DNA of 53,518 nucleotides, from NCBI GenBank assembly GCA_938031175.1, contig CALHGZ010000014.1:1-53518 (forward strand). The letters are read 5' to 3'. The DNA comes from Candidatus Kapaibacterium sp. GTDB lineage: Bacteria > Bacteroidota > Ignavibacteria > Kapaibacteriales > UBA2268. The position numbers and the translations under genes were made by a program. Under the pieces are notes generated by a model. The model was given only the letters and a program-made list of their open reading frames with translations. It made no database searches and was not told where the DNA came from. Below are positions 1-9,079 of the stretch, piece by piece (positions within the stretch are counted from its first letter, which is position 1; every line of letters starts with the position of its first letter).

Positions 1-1053
1 ATAGCCATTAGAATTTGATTCGCCTTCAGATATAAGTGTTTCCTCTGAGTAAATTTTAACTAAAGCACCGCTTATTGCATTACCAGATGAATAGTCTTTT
101 ATGAATAATTTTATTTTTGCAGTATTGCAGGTATCGGTTGTGCTTTGTGATTTTAAATAATGAACAAACTCTTTTTCACTACCACAATCAATTTCAAAGT
201 TAAATTCTGATACTTGATAATGATCGTGATGAATAGAAACACCCCATTTCCCTTTGCATAGATCCTCGAAAATTACATAACCATGTTCGGTAACTTTTGA
301 AGATTTTAAATGACCACTTTGCCATAATTTAACAGTTGCACCATTTATCAATTCTGATGTGCTTTTATCTTTTATATAAATTTTTACTTTACTGTTACAA
401 CACGTGTCTTTAGATTCGGATTTTGTTTCCATATCGAAAGTCATCGTTAAAGTGTCGCATCCTTCAATCTTGAAATCTTCTTCAATAACTTTATAGCCAT
501 CTTTTGCAAGTCTAAGCCAATATTCGCCTTTACAAATATTGTCAAATACAAGTTTACCCTCAGAATTTGTATAATTTTTCCGAAGGATTGAATTTCCTTT
601 GCTTAATTTAACTTGAACTTCTTTCAAAGCATCTTCTGATTCTTTATCTCGGGCATATATGATAATCATACCACAACAAGAATCTTGATTATGCAAAGTG
701 ATTGGTAAACTTCCTCCTTTTGTAGTATTTTTTATATTAACCAGACTCTCTTCATAAGTATTAAAGTCTATGTGACTTATTCTGAGTAGAACATTTTCTA
801 TATTAGTAGGTAACTTAGAGAGAGTAAAATTACCATCCTCATCAGAAACTGTTTTTTCGATTAAATTTCTATTTGGGACACCTAATGCTTCAATTGTTGC
901 ATTTGAAACTCCTGTCCCTGAATTATCTATAATCCGAGCTGTAAAAGTGGTAGAATTTTCTGGTGTTACATTGTCATCGCAAGATATAAAAATTAATGAC
1001 AATCCAAGTAAAGCGATGAAGAACATTTTTATGTAAATTGAAAATAAACTCAT
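1..1053 (-). CDS. Cys-rich repeat lipoprotein (carboxypeptidase-regulatory-like domains), partial
   Basis: The frame is open from an ATG at 1053 to the left edge (351 codons, no stop reached), so the C-terminus is missing. A perfect AGGAGG lies at 1058-1063. The N-terminus is a lipoprotein signal with lipobox ending FISC (Cys25), then Asp-Asp. The rest is a chain of roughly 90-residue beta-rich modules with phrases such as GNFTLSKLP, GKLVFDNICKGEYWLRL and GYVIFEDLCKGKWGVSI, typical of CarboxypepD_reg-like or Cna-B-like folds. At least three later modules carry Cys at matching places (DTCC at the start, C-K-G in the middle, a Cys near the end). Probably a surface-anchored structural or adhesive protein. 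The function is not known. Confidence 0.75.
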   Translation of the reverse strand, partial: MSLFSIYIKMFFIALLGLSLIFISCDDNVTPENSTTFTARIIDNSGTGVSNATIEALGVPNRNLIEKTVSDEDGNFTLSKLPTNIENVLLRISHIDFNTYEESLVNIKNTTKGGSLPITLHNQDSCCGMIIIYARDKESEDALKEVQVKLSKGNSILRKNYTNSEGKLVFDNICKGEYWLRLAKDGYKVIEEDFKIEGCDTLTMTFDMETKSESKDTCCNSKVKIYIKDKSTSELINGATVKLWQSGHLKSSKVTEHGYVIFEDLCKGKWGVSIHHDHYQVSEFNFEIDCGSEKEFVHYLKSQSTTDTCNTAKIKLFIKDYSSGNAISGALVKIYSEETLISEGESNSNGY

Positions 1054-1134
1054 ATAACCTCCTAAAAATAAAAAAATACAATGTTTTAATAATCATTAAC
1101 AAATGATTAAAAAAAAAATTTCAAAGTATTGAAA

Positions 1135-2460
1135 TTAGAATATAAAATAAGTTAAATTTTGAGGAAGTGTATTTTTCAAAAATTCTAAATATCGATTTTT
1201 TCTTAAGATAACTATTCCATCTAAGGAAGTTAATTTTAATAGGAATGCATCATTGATACTATCTCCGGCTGAAATAATTGGTGGGGTATTATTGAAGATT
1301 GATTTATAGACTTGCTCTTTTCCATCAGCTATTGGTATAGGTTCTAATAGTTCTTCTGTCAAAATTCCATTCTTTGTTTTGTTCTTTAATCCGATGGAAT
1401 TTTTGGGATCAATGCCAAATAGTCTTGTTGCAACTGTTTTAACAATAATATCAGGGCTTGAGGATATAATTTTTATTTTGAAATTATTAGCTTTTAGAAA
1501 TAGTAACATATTTAATAAATTCCTATTGGCTGATGGTGCAACAGAATAAAAATTCTTATTGTTCTCTTTGAATTCTATCATTTGTCCTTTTTTGTTCAAA
1601 ACTTTGTGCGTTGTTTGTATCAATTTTTCAATAGTTAAGCCTTTCATTGAAACAGCCATATCGAGAAAAGCCCTTTGAAAATTTCCATTTTCTATTTCTT
1701 GGAGATAATTAGCATAGCTAAAATCTTTAAATTCACCATCTGCTTTGAGTTGAGCAAATGTAGCTTCTCCAATATCACCATCTAATAGAGTATTATCGAG
1801 ATCAAAAACAGCAATCAATTCATTGTGAGATTTTTTCTTGATTATTTCATTTAACTTATCAACTAGATTAATATCTAAATCATAATTATTAATATGTCTA
1901 TCAATTAAATGTTTTTCAGCTATTTTAATGAAAATTTCACAATCGTAAGCGAATTTAATTTCATCTATAGAATCATCATCAACTTGTCGTAAACTTATAT
2001 TAAGTTCAAAAAATTCTTCATTTTGGAATTCCTCTGCTTCATCTTGCCTCATAGTCCCACCCTGAAATGCAAGGGCATGTTTGCTACTCATTGGTAATTG
2101 CTTATAGTAATCAGGATTAGCGTAAGTAAGATAACGTTTTGCCTTCACGTGGTTTTCCACTAAATGTGTAATTTTTTCCGAAAATCCCAATTTCCTCAAA
2201 AAATCAGCTCCTAAATACTCATGATTCAGGACACCAAATCCAACCATATTTTCAGATTCTTTATTATCGCTCTGTAAATTTCCAATATCATGGAAGAAAG
2301 CAGCAAGAATGAATTCTTCATCAAACCCCAGTTTCATTGCTAATCGAGCTGATGCAGTCATATGTTGCAGCAATGAATACTCATCGCCAAAATAAACATT
2401 CTTTGCTTTTTGACATAAACTTTTTATTTCCTTTATTTTTTCCTTGATTATCTGATTCAA
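1135..2460 (-). CDS. PhnZ-like HD-domain oxygenase fused to HAD-IB phosphatase
   Basis: 441 residues in two domains. Residues 1-190 match the PhnZ/HDIG family of mixed-valence di-iron oxygenases that split the C-P bond of hydroxyphosphonates. The ligand set is present: H33, H57-D58, H80, H104 and D161, with K108 and the FQGGTM stretch at 132-137. Residues 213-441 are a HAD phosphatase resembling phosphoserine phosphatase: DLDNT at 220-224, the Ser run at 333-335, a Lys around 360-363 and GDSIND at 399-404. The start is TTG at 2460 behind AGGAA. The first in-frame ATG (residue 34) would remove H33, so TTG is favoured. No phnY-like partner is in the window. Substrates of both halves are inference. 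Confidence 0.8.
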   Translation of the reverse strand: MNQIIKEKIKEIKSLCQKAKNVYFGDEYSLLQHMTASARLAMKLGFDEEFILAAFFHDIGNLQSDNKESENMVGFGVLNHEYLGADFLRKLGFSEKITHLVENHVKAKRYLTYANPDYYKQLPMSSKHALAFQGGTMRQDEAEEFQNEEFFELNISLRQVDDDSIDEIKFAYDCEIFIKIAEKHLIDRHINNYDLDINLVDKLNEIIKKKSHNELIAVFDLDNTLLDGDIGEATFAQLKADGEFKDFSYANYLQEIENGNFQRAFLDMAVSMKGLTIEKLIQTTHKVLNKKGQMIEFKENNKNFYSVAPSANRNLLNMLLFLKANNFKIKIISSSPDIIVKTVATRLFGIDPKNSIGLKNKTKNGILTEELLEPIPIADGKEQVYKSIFNNTPPIISAGDSINDAFLLKLTSLDGIVILRKNRYLEFLKNTLPQNLTYFIF

Positions 2461-3580
2461 TTCTATTTCCTGATTTAATTAGCCATTAGTCGACGAATTA
2501 AATAATTTATATTGCATTGATTAAATTACTTCAAATTATTGTTTGTGTATTAAAAGATAGTTAATTTTTACAGAAACTTAGGTGTAATATGAAAGAATTG
2601 AATTCAATACTATCGTGTTGCTTTGAAATAAATGAAAAAATGGTAGTTACCGGGGGAAAATACTACAGAATACTTAAAAGCTATACCTGAAAAATTAATT
2701 ATTTTTAGTAAAAAGATTGTTCAGATTTATTAATATCAATATTGTCATTCCCCTTATTATGTTAGCAATCAGCAACCAATATCCACCATCAAGATGATTA
2801 GTCAGCTATCCAACTAATTTCATTTCAACTTAGTGTAATACAACTCCAAATTTTTATTTTCTTAACATTCTTGTATATTAACTTTGAATAATTATATATC
2901 CTTAGATTCAAATTTATATTCTTTTGTACTTTTAAAAAATTATTCCGACTCTTGATCAAAAAAATTATTACTCTTTTGTTAATAGCGTTTTGATTTTATC
3001 CAGCATAAATAACCTTTTTGTCTGAACTGAGATTTAATAATCAACTCCAGAATTAAATTACGTGAGTTCTTAGCAGGCAAATAAATTTATGAAATGCTTA
3101 ATTTTTTAATCCATATTTTACGGTATAAGTCTAATTTTTTTAATATAAGTAGGTTTGCCGATATTGTTGAATACACTGATTTTTCAATCAAAATTATTTC
3201 CGTCAGTAACGGTTAATGTCTAAAATTAAAAATTATAGCAGAAGATTATTTATTTTTATCCGATAAAACCATACTTTAATAAAAAAATGATATACGATAG
3301 TTCTCTCATTTTCGAAAAATCTTATATTCCCTTCTTTTAGTAATTTTTTGTTCCTAGACTTGTAAAGAGTTATTGGCTAATAGCAAAATTGCAGATAAAG
3401 ATAGCAAAAAAAGAATCAAAAGAGAAAATGAAATAGCTCTTTTCATTATTAAACCGATAATATAACAGACAAACCCAATATCTTTCTCGGCATTATATCA
3501 TAATCCTTTAGCAAAATTGAATGATTTTATTGTATAAACGTAAATTGATGATAAACTTTAGCAATTAAATAATAATTTCT
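2461..3580. other. Gene-poor, probably decayed stretch of 1.1 kb
   Basis: Very AT-rich with frequent stops in all frames and no supportable full gene. Two short frames are the only structure seen: plus-strand 2589-2690 (33 codons, start ATG, no clear ribosome site) and the minus-strand signal-peptide-like frame at 3354-3446. Downstream of the latter on the minus strand, broken phrases such as ISVFNNIG resemble part of a T9SS sorting tail but are interrupted by stops. No tRNA, terminator or repeat array was recognised. Confidence 0.5.
3354..3446 (-). pseudogene. Orphan signal-peptide-like ORF, likely remnant of an exported protein
   Basis: A 30-residue frame starting MKRAISFSLLILFLL and continuing hydrophobic to LLLANNSLQV, followed by TAG. 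The Lys/Arg start plus hydrophobic core is a good Sec signal peptide or a single membrane segment. The following sequence on this strand is broken by stops in all frames, so a decayed exported protein is the simplest reading. A genuine tiny membrane peptide is possible, but no strong ribosome-binding site was seen. Confidence 0.3.
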
Positions 3581-4192
3581 ATGACAGTTTTAAGATATCT
3601 AGTTTCAGGATTAATTTATCTTGGATTTATTTCCTTGAATTCTTGTTCTCATCATTTTATAACTATAAGAGAAAAAAATAATATTTTCATAATCGCTACA
3701 AGTGGTATACACGAAAATGATTGGAACACTTCAGTAATACTCGAGAATTCAAAATTAAAAAATGAATTAAAATTTCTAATAAAATTACTTCCCGAAGATT
3801 CTCATTTTAATTTATTGTTTATTGAAAACGAGTTTAAACCCTGGCGGCTACAGTTTGTAAAGGCTGATTACATCAACAAAAATACTGCTTTATTAACACT
3901 AGATGCATTCAAATTTGAAACAAGCAATTTATTATTAACAAAATCTTTTTTAGATTCAATGCTATGCATCATAAATGATACATTTAATAATACAGAATCA
4001 ATTGATATATTTATAATTGTCGATAAAATATTTAGCTTTATCGATAAAGAAAAATTTTCAAGTGCAGAGTTAGATAAACTCAAAAAAATGAAATGCAAAA
4101 TTAATTTTGTAATTTATGAACCTAATTTGGATTGTGATATATGTTTCATTTTATCTAAAGTAACTGGCGGTAAAGTGATATTTCGTCATTAG
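3581..4192 (+). CDS. Hypothetical lipoprotein, possible degenerate VWA-like fold
   Basis: 203 residues. The N-terminal signal ends in the lipobox LNSC (Cys22). The family was not recognised. The order of parts loosely recalls a von Willebrand A domain: a first strand FIIATSG near 36-42 where DxSxS would sit, a PWR stretch near 87-89, a strand IFIIVD at 143-148, and a final segment LSKVTGGKVIF at 191-201 like the LAxxTGG end of VWA domains. The metal-site serines and aspartates are not intact, so metal binding is doubtful. The stop codon abuts the stop of the convergent gene at 4193 with no spacer. Confidence 0.6.
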   Translation: MTVLRYLVSGLIYLGFISLNSCSHHFITIREKNNIFIIATSGIHENDWNTSVILENSKLKNELKFLIKLLPEDSHFNLLFIENEFKPWRLQFVKADYINKNTALLTLDAFKFETSNLLLTKSFLDSMLCIINDTFNNTESIDIFIIVDKIFSFIDKEKFSSAELDKLKKMKCKINFVIYEPNLDCDICFILSKVTGGKVIFRH

Positions 4193-4918
4193 CTATTTTT
4201 GAGCTTTTTTAGCAGCTTTAGCCAAATCTTTCCTAAAAGTATCAGCGAACAGCCTTCCAATATCCACTGATGCTCGATTTATGGCATCTTTAATTTCTTC
4301 TTCGGATAATGTTGCCAACTCAGCTGCCTGAGCAACATCAGTAATTCTTTTGCCAGTAGATTCTTCAACATTTGGAATAAACCTTCTTCGCAATGGTACA
4401 CTCAAGGATTCAGAGTTTTCCCAGACTAGATCTCCTGTGTTTCGTTCAGTGATAGATGAAGTAACTTTTAAATGTAAATTCACATTATATTGAGTAGATA
4501 AAATTCTGCATTCATCAAGTATTGTTGTAACTAAAAATTCTGTATTTGCATCAATTTTGTTCACAGGTATAATATCAATATGTTTGAGAATTATTTCTTT
4601 AATGCCTTCGGAAACCCTTGCCGATATTTCTTCTGGATTCGCAGCTTTTATTAGCTTGTTCTCAACTTCAGCTGTTAAAATTGAAGTGCCGATTATTTGT
4701 GCTAAATCTAAAATAACTTCACCAAATTTTGATTTATCTTCTTCCTTATTTACAGGCTTACTACTATAGATTATATCAACCCGACCCGCATCGGATGATA
4801 CCATAGATTCAAAATAAAATCGCTTGTTCGTCAAATCATACTTATGTAAATTGTTCGTATGTGAGCAGGATATAAACAAGAGTAAAAAAAATAAGGTGGC
4901 ATATAATATTATTTTCAT
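4193..4918 (-). CDS. Hypothetical lipoprotein
   Basis: 241 residues with a lipoprotein signal (MKIILYATLFFLLLFISC, Cys18). GGAGG sits eight bases before the ATG. The mature part has an alternating beta region (residues 35-170, with a DLVWENSESLSVPLRRRF stretch) and an Ala/Lys-rich helical C-terminus ending AKAAKKAQK. It resembles envelope lipoproteins of the LpoB/GNA1162 kind only in general layout, and the family was not recognised. It follows the thiamine-binding-type gene by 29 bp on the same strand and may be co-transcribed. Confidence 0.6.
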   Translation of the reverse strand: MKIILYATLFFLLLFISCSHTNNLHKYDLTNKRFYFESMVSSDAGRVDIIYSSKPVNKEEDKSKFGEVILDLAQIIGTSILTAEVENKLIKAANPEEISARVSEGIKEIILKHIDIIPVNKIDANTEFLVTTILDECRILSTQYNVNLHLKVTSSITERNTGDLVWENSESLSVPLRRRFIPNVEESTGKRITDVAQAAELATLSEEEIKDAINRASVDIGRLFADTFRKDLAKAAKKAQK

Positions 4919-4947
4919 TTAAAACCTCCGTATAAATCATAATCTAA

Positions 4948-5259
4948 CTAACTATGCTTGATTTCCCGATTTAAAAGAGTTTCTATCTTTTCAACTTTTT
5001 TTTGCATCCTTGATTCGTCCCCTTTTCGATAATCAACTTTTATTACTGAGTAAATTCTGTTGCATTGAGGTTCAAGAACTTCAAAACATTGACTTATGAG
5101 ACCAAATACTTCATTCCAATTACCTTCTATGATAGTACCCATTGGTGTTAATTTGTAATTTAGGCCACTTTTGTCAATAATATCAATTACTTGTGAAACA
5201 TATTTACTGACACTTTCACCTTTATCTGTTGGAAACATTGCAAATTCAACAAGTACCAT
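4948..5259 (-). CDS. MTH1187/YqgV-type thiamine-binding protein (DUF77)
   Basis: 103 residues with the hallmarks of the DUF77/thiamine-binding superfamily: a ferredoxin-like fold beginning VEFAMFPTDKGESVSKYV, then YKLTPMGTIIEGNW and a C-terminal helix. Members bind thiamine or a related pyrimidine compound in the cytosol, and their physiological role is unclear. An ATG lies six codons upstream at 5277. However, a strong GAAGGAGGG falls inside that extension, five bases before the ATG at 5259, so 5259 is chosen as the start. It reads in the same direction as the lipoprotein gene 29 bp downstream. Confidence 0.8.
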   Translation of the reverse strand: MVLVEFAMFPTDKGESVSKYVSQVIDIIDKSGLNYKLTPMGTIIEGNWNEVFGLISQCFEVLEPQCNRIYSVIKVDYRKGDESRMQKKVEKIETLLNREIKHS

Positions 5260-5412
5260 TTTCCCTCCTTCTTCCATTTATTAATTTAAAAGCAAAATTA
5301 ATATCTTTTATTTTAATTTTAAATTAAACTTATTTAAAAAATTCAATTATACCTTACGAATTGGAAATAAATTAGTTTTATCTAATGATAAATTTGGGGA
5401 TTTTTGTATTAT

Positions 5413-6306
5413 TTATGTTTGTATAATCATATAGCCAATAATAATTACAATTAAAATTATTAGAGAAATAAGTGAGGTTTTCATTTTGGACGTTTTCTTT
5501 TCAAAATCAGTAAATTTGCCATTTAAAATTCTAATTTCTGATTGAAATTGTGCATACTTTTCTATATCAAGGGTATAAAGGTTATTCTGCAATTGATCAT
5601 AACCTTTATTTATAAGATCTAATTCTCCTCTTAGATTATTAATATTTACATCCATTTCATTAATTTTCTTGTGAATGTTGATCCTAGTAAGATTCTCTGT
5701 TACATAGTTCAAATCCACTTTTTCTTTAATATTTATAATTTCATTCTTAAGATTGTTGATTTCAAATTTCATAGTATTCAATGTTTCAGATAAGTTGTCA
5801 TTATATGATTGTATTATAGATTCGTTTTTTTTACTTTGCAAAATCAATCTTAATTCGGATTTACTAGTGTAAGATTCGAGATCGTTTTTTAACTGATTTT
5901 GAATATTTTGGATTGTTACATCAATTTTTCTGACACTGTCATTGAGGATAGTATTGAAATTTTTTTCAATTGAATAGAATTTGTTCTGAATTTTCTCATA
6001 AAAATCGAATATTTCATCTTGAATTTTTATTAAAAAATCTAAATTTTGCCAGATTTCGTTTATTTTCGATATTTTTTTTTCAATATCAACAAATTTTTCA
6101 TTAATACTTCGATAAATCAACGATTGAAACTCTTCATTTTTATATTTTATTATTTCCATATTTTCATTAATTTTTTTGTCAATTTGCTTTAAATTTTCAA
6201 TTCTTTTATAAAGAGTTTCGAATGCGTGGGAATATTCATCAGCCTGAGCTCTCACTTTATCAAAAAGCTCAAGTATATCAGGCTTTATGGATTTTTGCTC
6301 ATCCAA
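5413..6306 (-). CDS. Tail-anchored coiled-coil protein
   Basis: 297 residues. Residues about 15-275 are almost entirely charged, Asn/Lys/Glu/Ile-rich heptad-like helix, i.e. a long coiled coil. Residues 279-295 (ISLIILIVIIIGYMII) form one C-terminal membrane segment with almost nothing after it. There is no N-terminal signal, so the coiled coil should face the cytoplasm, possibly as a membrane-bound scaffold or tether. The start overlaps the end of the 90-residue gene upstream by 22 bp, which suggests translational coupling. No known family was recognised, and low-complexity coiled coil limits homology claims. Confidence 0.6.
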   Translation of the reverse strand: MDEQKSIKPDILELFDKVRAQADEYSHAFETLYKRIENLKQIDKKINENMEIIKYKNEEFQSLIYRSINEKFVDIEKKISKINEIWQNLDFLIKIQDEIFDFYEKIQNKFYSIEKNFNTILNDSVRKIDVTIQNIQNQLKNDLESYTSKSELRLILQSKKNESIIQSYNDNLSETLNTMKFEINNLKNEIINIKEKVDLNYVTENLTRINIHKKINEMDVNINNLRGELDLINKGYDQLQNNLYTLDIEKYAQFQSEIRILNGKFTDFEKKTSKMKTSLISLIILIVIIIGYMIIQT

Positions 6307-6557
6307 GTCTTAACTCTCCTATTAAAATATTCTAGGCAATCAGATAATTGTTCTAAAAGTATATAATCAATTACATCCTGAGGTTCATTTTTATTTGTTA
6401 CTAATTTTTGAAGTATTTCATTCCGGAAATCTTTATCAGATTTGAGCTTATGACGGAAATTATTATAAATATATTCGGCCAAAAAGCCGTAACTTGACAA
6501 TTCATCAAAAAAACTGACTGGCTTGAACAGTCTCTTGACAGATGTAAATGACTTCAT
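6285..6557 (-). CDS. Small hypothetical protein upstream of coiled-coil gene
   Basis: 90 residues, basic N-terminus (MKSFTSVKRLFKP), then a mixed helical region with FDELSSYGFLAEYIYNNF and QDVIDYILLEQLSDCLEYFNRR, ending SKNP. There is no signal peptide or membrane segment. It was not recognised. Its end overlaps the start of the coiled-coil membrane protein by 22 bp, so the two are probably made together and may interact. Confidence 0.5.
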   Translation of the reverse strand: MKSFTSVKRLFKPVSFFDELSSYGFLAEYIYNNFRHKLKSDKDFRNEILQKLVTNKNEPQDVIDYILLEQLSDCLEYFNRRVKTWMSKNP

Positions 6558-6696
6558 CGCAAAAATAAAATATTTGACCCCTTATTAGCATATCGGACAA
6601 TCATAGTAAAACTTAATTATTATAAATGTTCTGTCGATTAATACTATTATTTATATAAATCCGTTATTAAAAAAGCAATAGAAAACAAAAATTACT

Positions 6697-8820
6697 ATGG
6701 ATAATGTTATGAAAATGAGGATTTTGAATTACATTCTTATTGGACTGATTTTCATTTTTGTCAATACATTCTCTTCTTATGAAGAAGAGACAAAGTATGA
6801 AATTTTGACAAGTACAATTGTCAATATGCTAAATATGAGGCATTATAGTCCACCAGAAATCGATGATAGCCTTTCCCTAAAATTTTATAATAATATTCTT
6901 AAAAAAATTGATCCAGGGAAACGCTTCATTACAAAAGAAGATATAACAAAATTAGATAAATATATGTTTTTTCTTGATGATGCTCTCAAAACCAAAAATT
7001 TTTCTTTTTTTAATGAATTATATCAAATTATAGAAAAAAGGATTGACGAAACAAAGAATTTTTATAAAGATTTATTAAAAGATCCTTTTGATTTCAAAAA
7101 ATCTGAATATTTCGAACTCGACCCACAAAAAACAGATTATGCAAAAGATTTAAAAGAAAGAAAAGAACTTTGGAGAAAATTATTCAAATACGAAGTAATT
7201 ACACGAATAGCAGAGCAACTCGAAACTCAAGAAAAAGCCCGTGAAAATAACGATACCTCAATTACAATTAAATCCATCGAAGAAATTGAGAAAGAAGAAA
7301 GAGAAAAAGTTCAGAAGAGATGGGATGACTTTTTCATACGTATTGGAAAATTAACTAGAGAAGATAGATTTAATGACTATATCAATGCATTTACTGAAAT
7401 ATTTGACCCACATACTCAATTTTTCCCTCCAAAGGACAAAGAGGATTTCGATATAAATATGTCTGGAAGTCTCGAAGGTATTGGAGCACAACTTTCTCAA
7501 AGAGACGAATATATACGTGTTGAAAGAATTATCCCCGGTAGTCCGGCATGGAAACAAGGCGAATTAAAAGAAGGTGATATCATCTTAAAAGTAGCTCAGG
7601 GTGATTCTGAACCCGTTGATGTCGTAAATATGCGACTTGATGATGCTGTTAGATTAATTCGTGGTAAAAAAGGTACTGAAGCAAGATTAACCGTACGAAA
7701 AGTTGATGGAAGCATTAAAGTTATATCTATCATCCGAGACATCATCCAATTAGAAGAAACATTCGCAAAATCACTTATTTTAGAAAACAACAATCAACGT
7801 TTTGGCTACATTAAATTACCCTCATTTTATGCTGATTTTAATGATCGTTATGGAAGAAGAAGTTCACTCGATATGAAACAAGAATTAATCAAACTCAAAA
7901 ACGAAGATATAAATGGCCTTGTTTTAGATTTACGTAACAATGGTGGCGGTTCATTAGATGATGTAGTTGATATTGCAGGTTTGTTTATCAAAACGGGTCC
8001 AATTGTTCAGGTTAATTCACGCTACGGCGCACCACAAATCAGGCAGGATTTTGATCCTAATATTTATTACAATGGACCACTTATCATTTTAGTTAATTCC
8101 GTTAGTGCCTCTGCATCAGAGATTTTAGCTGCTGCAATGCAGGATTATAAACGTGCAATAATTATGGGAAGCGAGCATACTTTCGGGAAAGGTACCGTGC
8201 AGGCTATGCTCGATTTAGACCAAAATATAAATCCAAAATATAATTCCTTAAAACCTTTTGGTGCACTGAAACTTACTATACAAAAATTCTACAGAATTAA
8301 TGGCGGTAGTACACAACTTAAAGGAGTTGAACCTGACATAATTTTGCCTGACTCATATATGCATACTGATATTGGAGAAAAAAGCTATGATTATGCACTC
8401 CCTTGGACAAGTATTTCCCCTGCTAATTACGAACAAATTGAATCATCTTCATTTTATTTTAATAAAGTGATTGAAAATAGTAAAAATAGAGTAAAAAATG
8501 ATAAATACTTTTCTGCAATTGAATCCAAAGCTAAAACTTTGAAAGATTTAAGAGAAAAAACACTCATTCCTCTAAATTTCGATGAATTCATTCAGGATAG
8601 AAAATTTAGAAAAGAATTGGCTTCATCTCTTGAACAAAATGATGAAGAAATTAAAAATTTCAATATTAAGCCTCTTAAGGCTGATTTAAATAATGATGAA
8701 AAAAATGAAAATCTTAAAGACAGAAACGAAGCCTGGTATTCATCTGTGAAAAAAGATAATTACATACGCGAAGCAATTAATGTTTTAATTGATATGAACC
8801 ACTACCTGAGTAAAAAGTAA
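6697..8820 (+). CDS. prc: Carboxy-terminal processing protease (Prc/Tsp type, S41)
   Basis: 707 residues with an N-terminal signal/anchor (residues about 8-24). The family cuts periplasmic proteins near their C-termini and takes part in cell-wall enzyme turnover. Visible parts are the N-terminal TSP/DUF3340-like helical region with DPHTQFFPPKDKEDF, a PDZ domain from about residue 250 (GSLEGIGAQL), and the S41 protease core with LDLRNNGGGSLDDVV. The catalytic Ser-Lys pair is S472 in VSASASEI and K498 in TFGKGTVQ, with D483 between. The length fits the long Prc class rather than short CtpA. It is monocistronic and divergent from 6557. Confidence 0.92.
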   Translation: MDNVMKMRILNYILIGLIFIFVNTFSSYEEETKYEILTSTIVNMLNMRHYSPPEIDDSLSLKFYNNILKKIDPGKRFITKEDITKLDKYMFFLDDALKTKNFSFFNELYQIIEKRIDETKNFYKDLLKDPFDFKKSEYFELDPQKTDYAKDLKERKELWRKLFKYEVITRIAEQLETQEKARENNDTSITIKSIEEIEKEEREKVQKRWDDFFIRIGKLTREDRFNDYINAFTEIFDPHTQFFPPKDKEDFDINMSGSLEGIGAQLSQRDEYIRVERIIPGSPAWKQGELKEGDIILKVAQGDSEPVDVVNMRLDDAVRLIRGKKGTEARLTVRKVDGSIKVISIIRDIIQLEETFAKSLILENNNQRFGYIKLPSFYADFNDRYGRRSSLDMKQELIKLKNEDINGLVLDLRNNGGGSLDDVVDIAGLFIKTGPIVQVNSRYGAPQIRQDFDPNIYYNGPLIILVNSVSASASEILAAAMQDYKRAIIMGSEHTFGKGTVQAMLDLDQNINPKYNSLKPFGALKLTIQKFYRINGGSTQLKGVEPDIILPDSYMHTDIGEKSYDYALPWTSISPANYEQIESSSFYFNKVIENSKNRVKNDKYFSAIESKAKTLKDLREKTLIPLNFDEFIQDRKFRKELASSLEQNDEEIKNFNIKPLKADLNNDEKNENLKDRNEAWYSSVKKDNYIREAINVLIDMNHYLSKK

Positions 8821-9079
8821 AAATAAACATTAAATTCAACTTTTTGATAACCTATAAAGAAAATTTCTATAAAAATATTTGAGAAAATTAAAAAATTATT
8901 TACAGAAATCTTCAAAAAAAAGCTTTTTCTTGCTTTAAGAATTGTTTTAAAAAATGATTTGTCTTTTAAACCAATTCATTGCATCTCAGAAATTATATCT
9001 GATGAAGTTTATTATCATCATCAATTTTTTAATTTTTCTGTAACTTCCATTTTTACTCGATTTTGTCCTTAGATTTGAC

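Noticed and set aside
2589-2690. 33-codon plus-strand frame in the gene-poor region
   Set aside because: No ribosome site, promoter or terminator, and no recognisable sequence; unlike the unit at 43082 it has no support as a gene.
3868-4098. Antisense open frame inside the lipoprotein gene at 3581-4192
   Set aside because: Shadow of the real gene; no ribosome site, and composition mirrors the opposite strand. The same holds for many other antisense frames, e.g. 7351-7557, 12431-12715, 29145-29468, 45321-45650 and 48437-48721.
6560-6567. TATTTTTG on the minus strand as a -7 promoter element for the 90-residue gene
   Set aside because: It lies only three bases from the ATG and has no TTG at the right distance, so it cannot be that gene's promoter.
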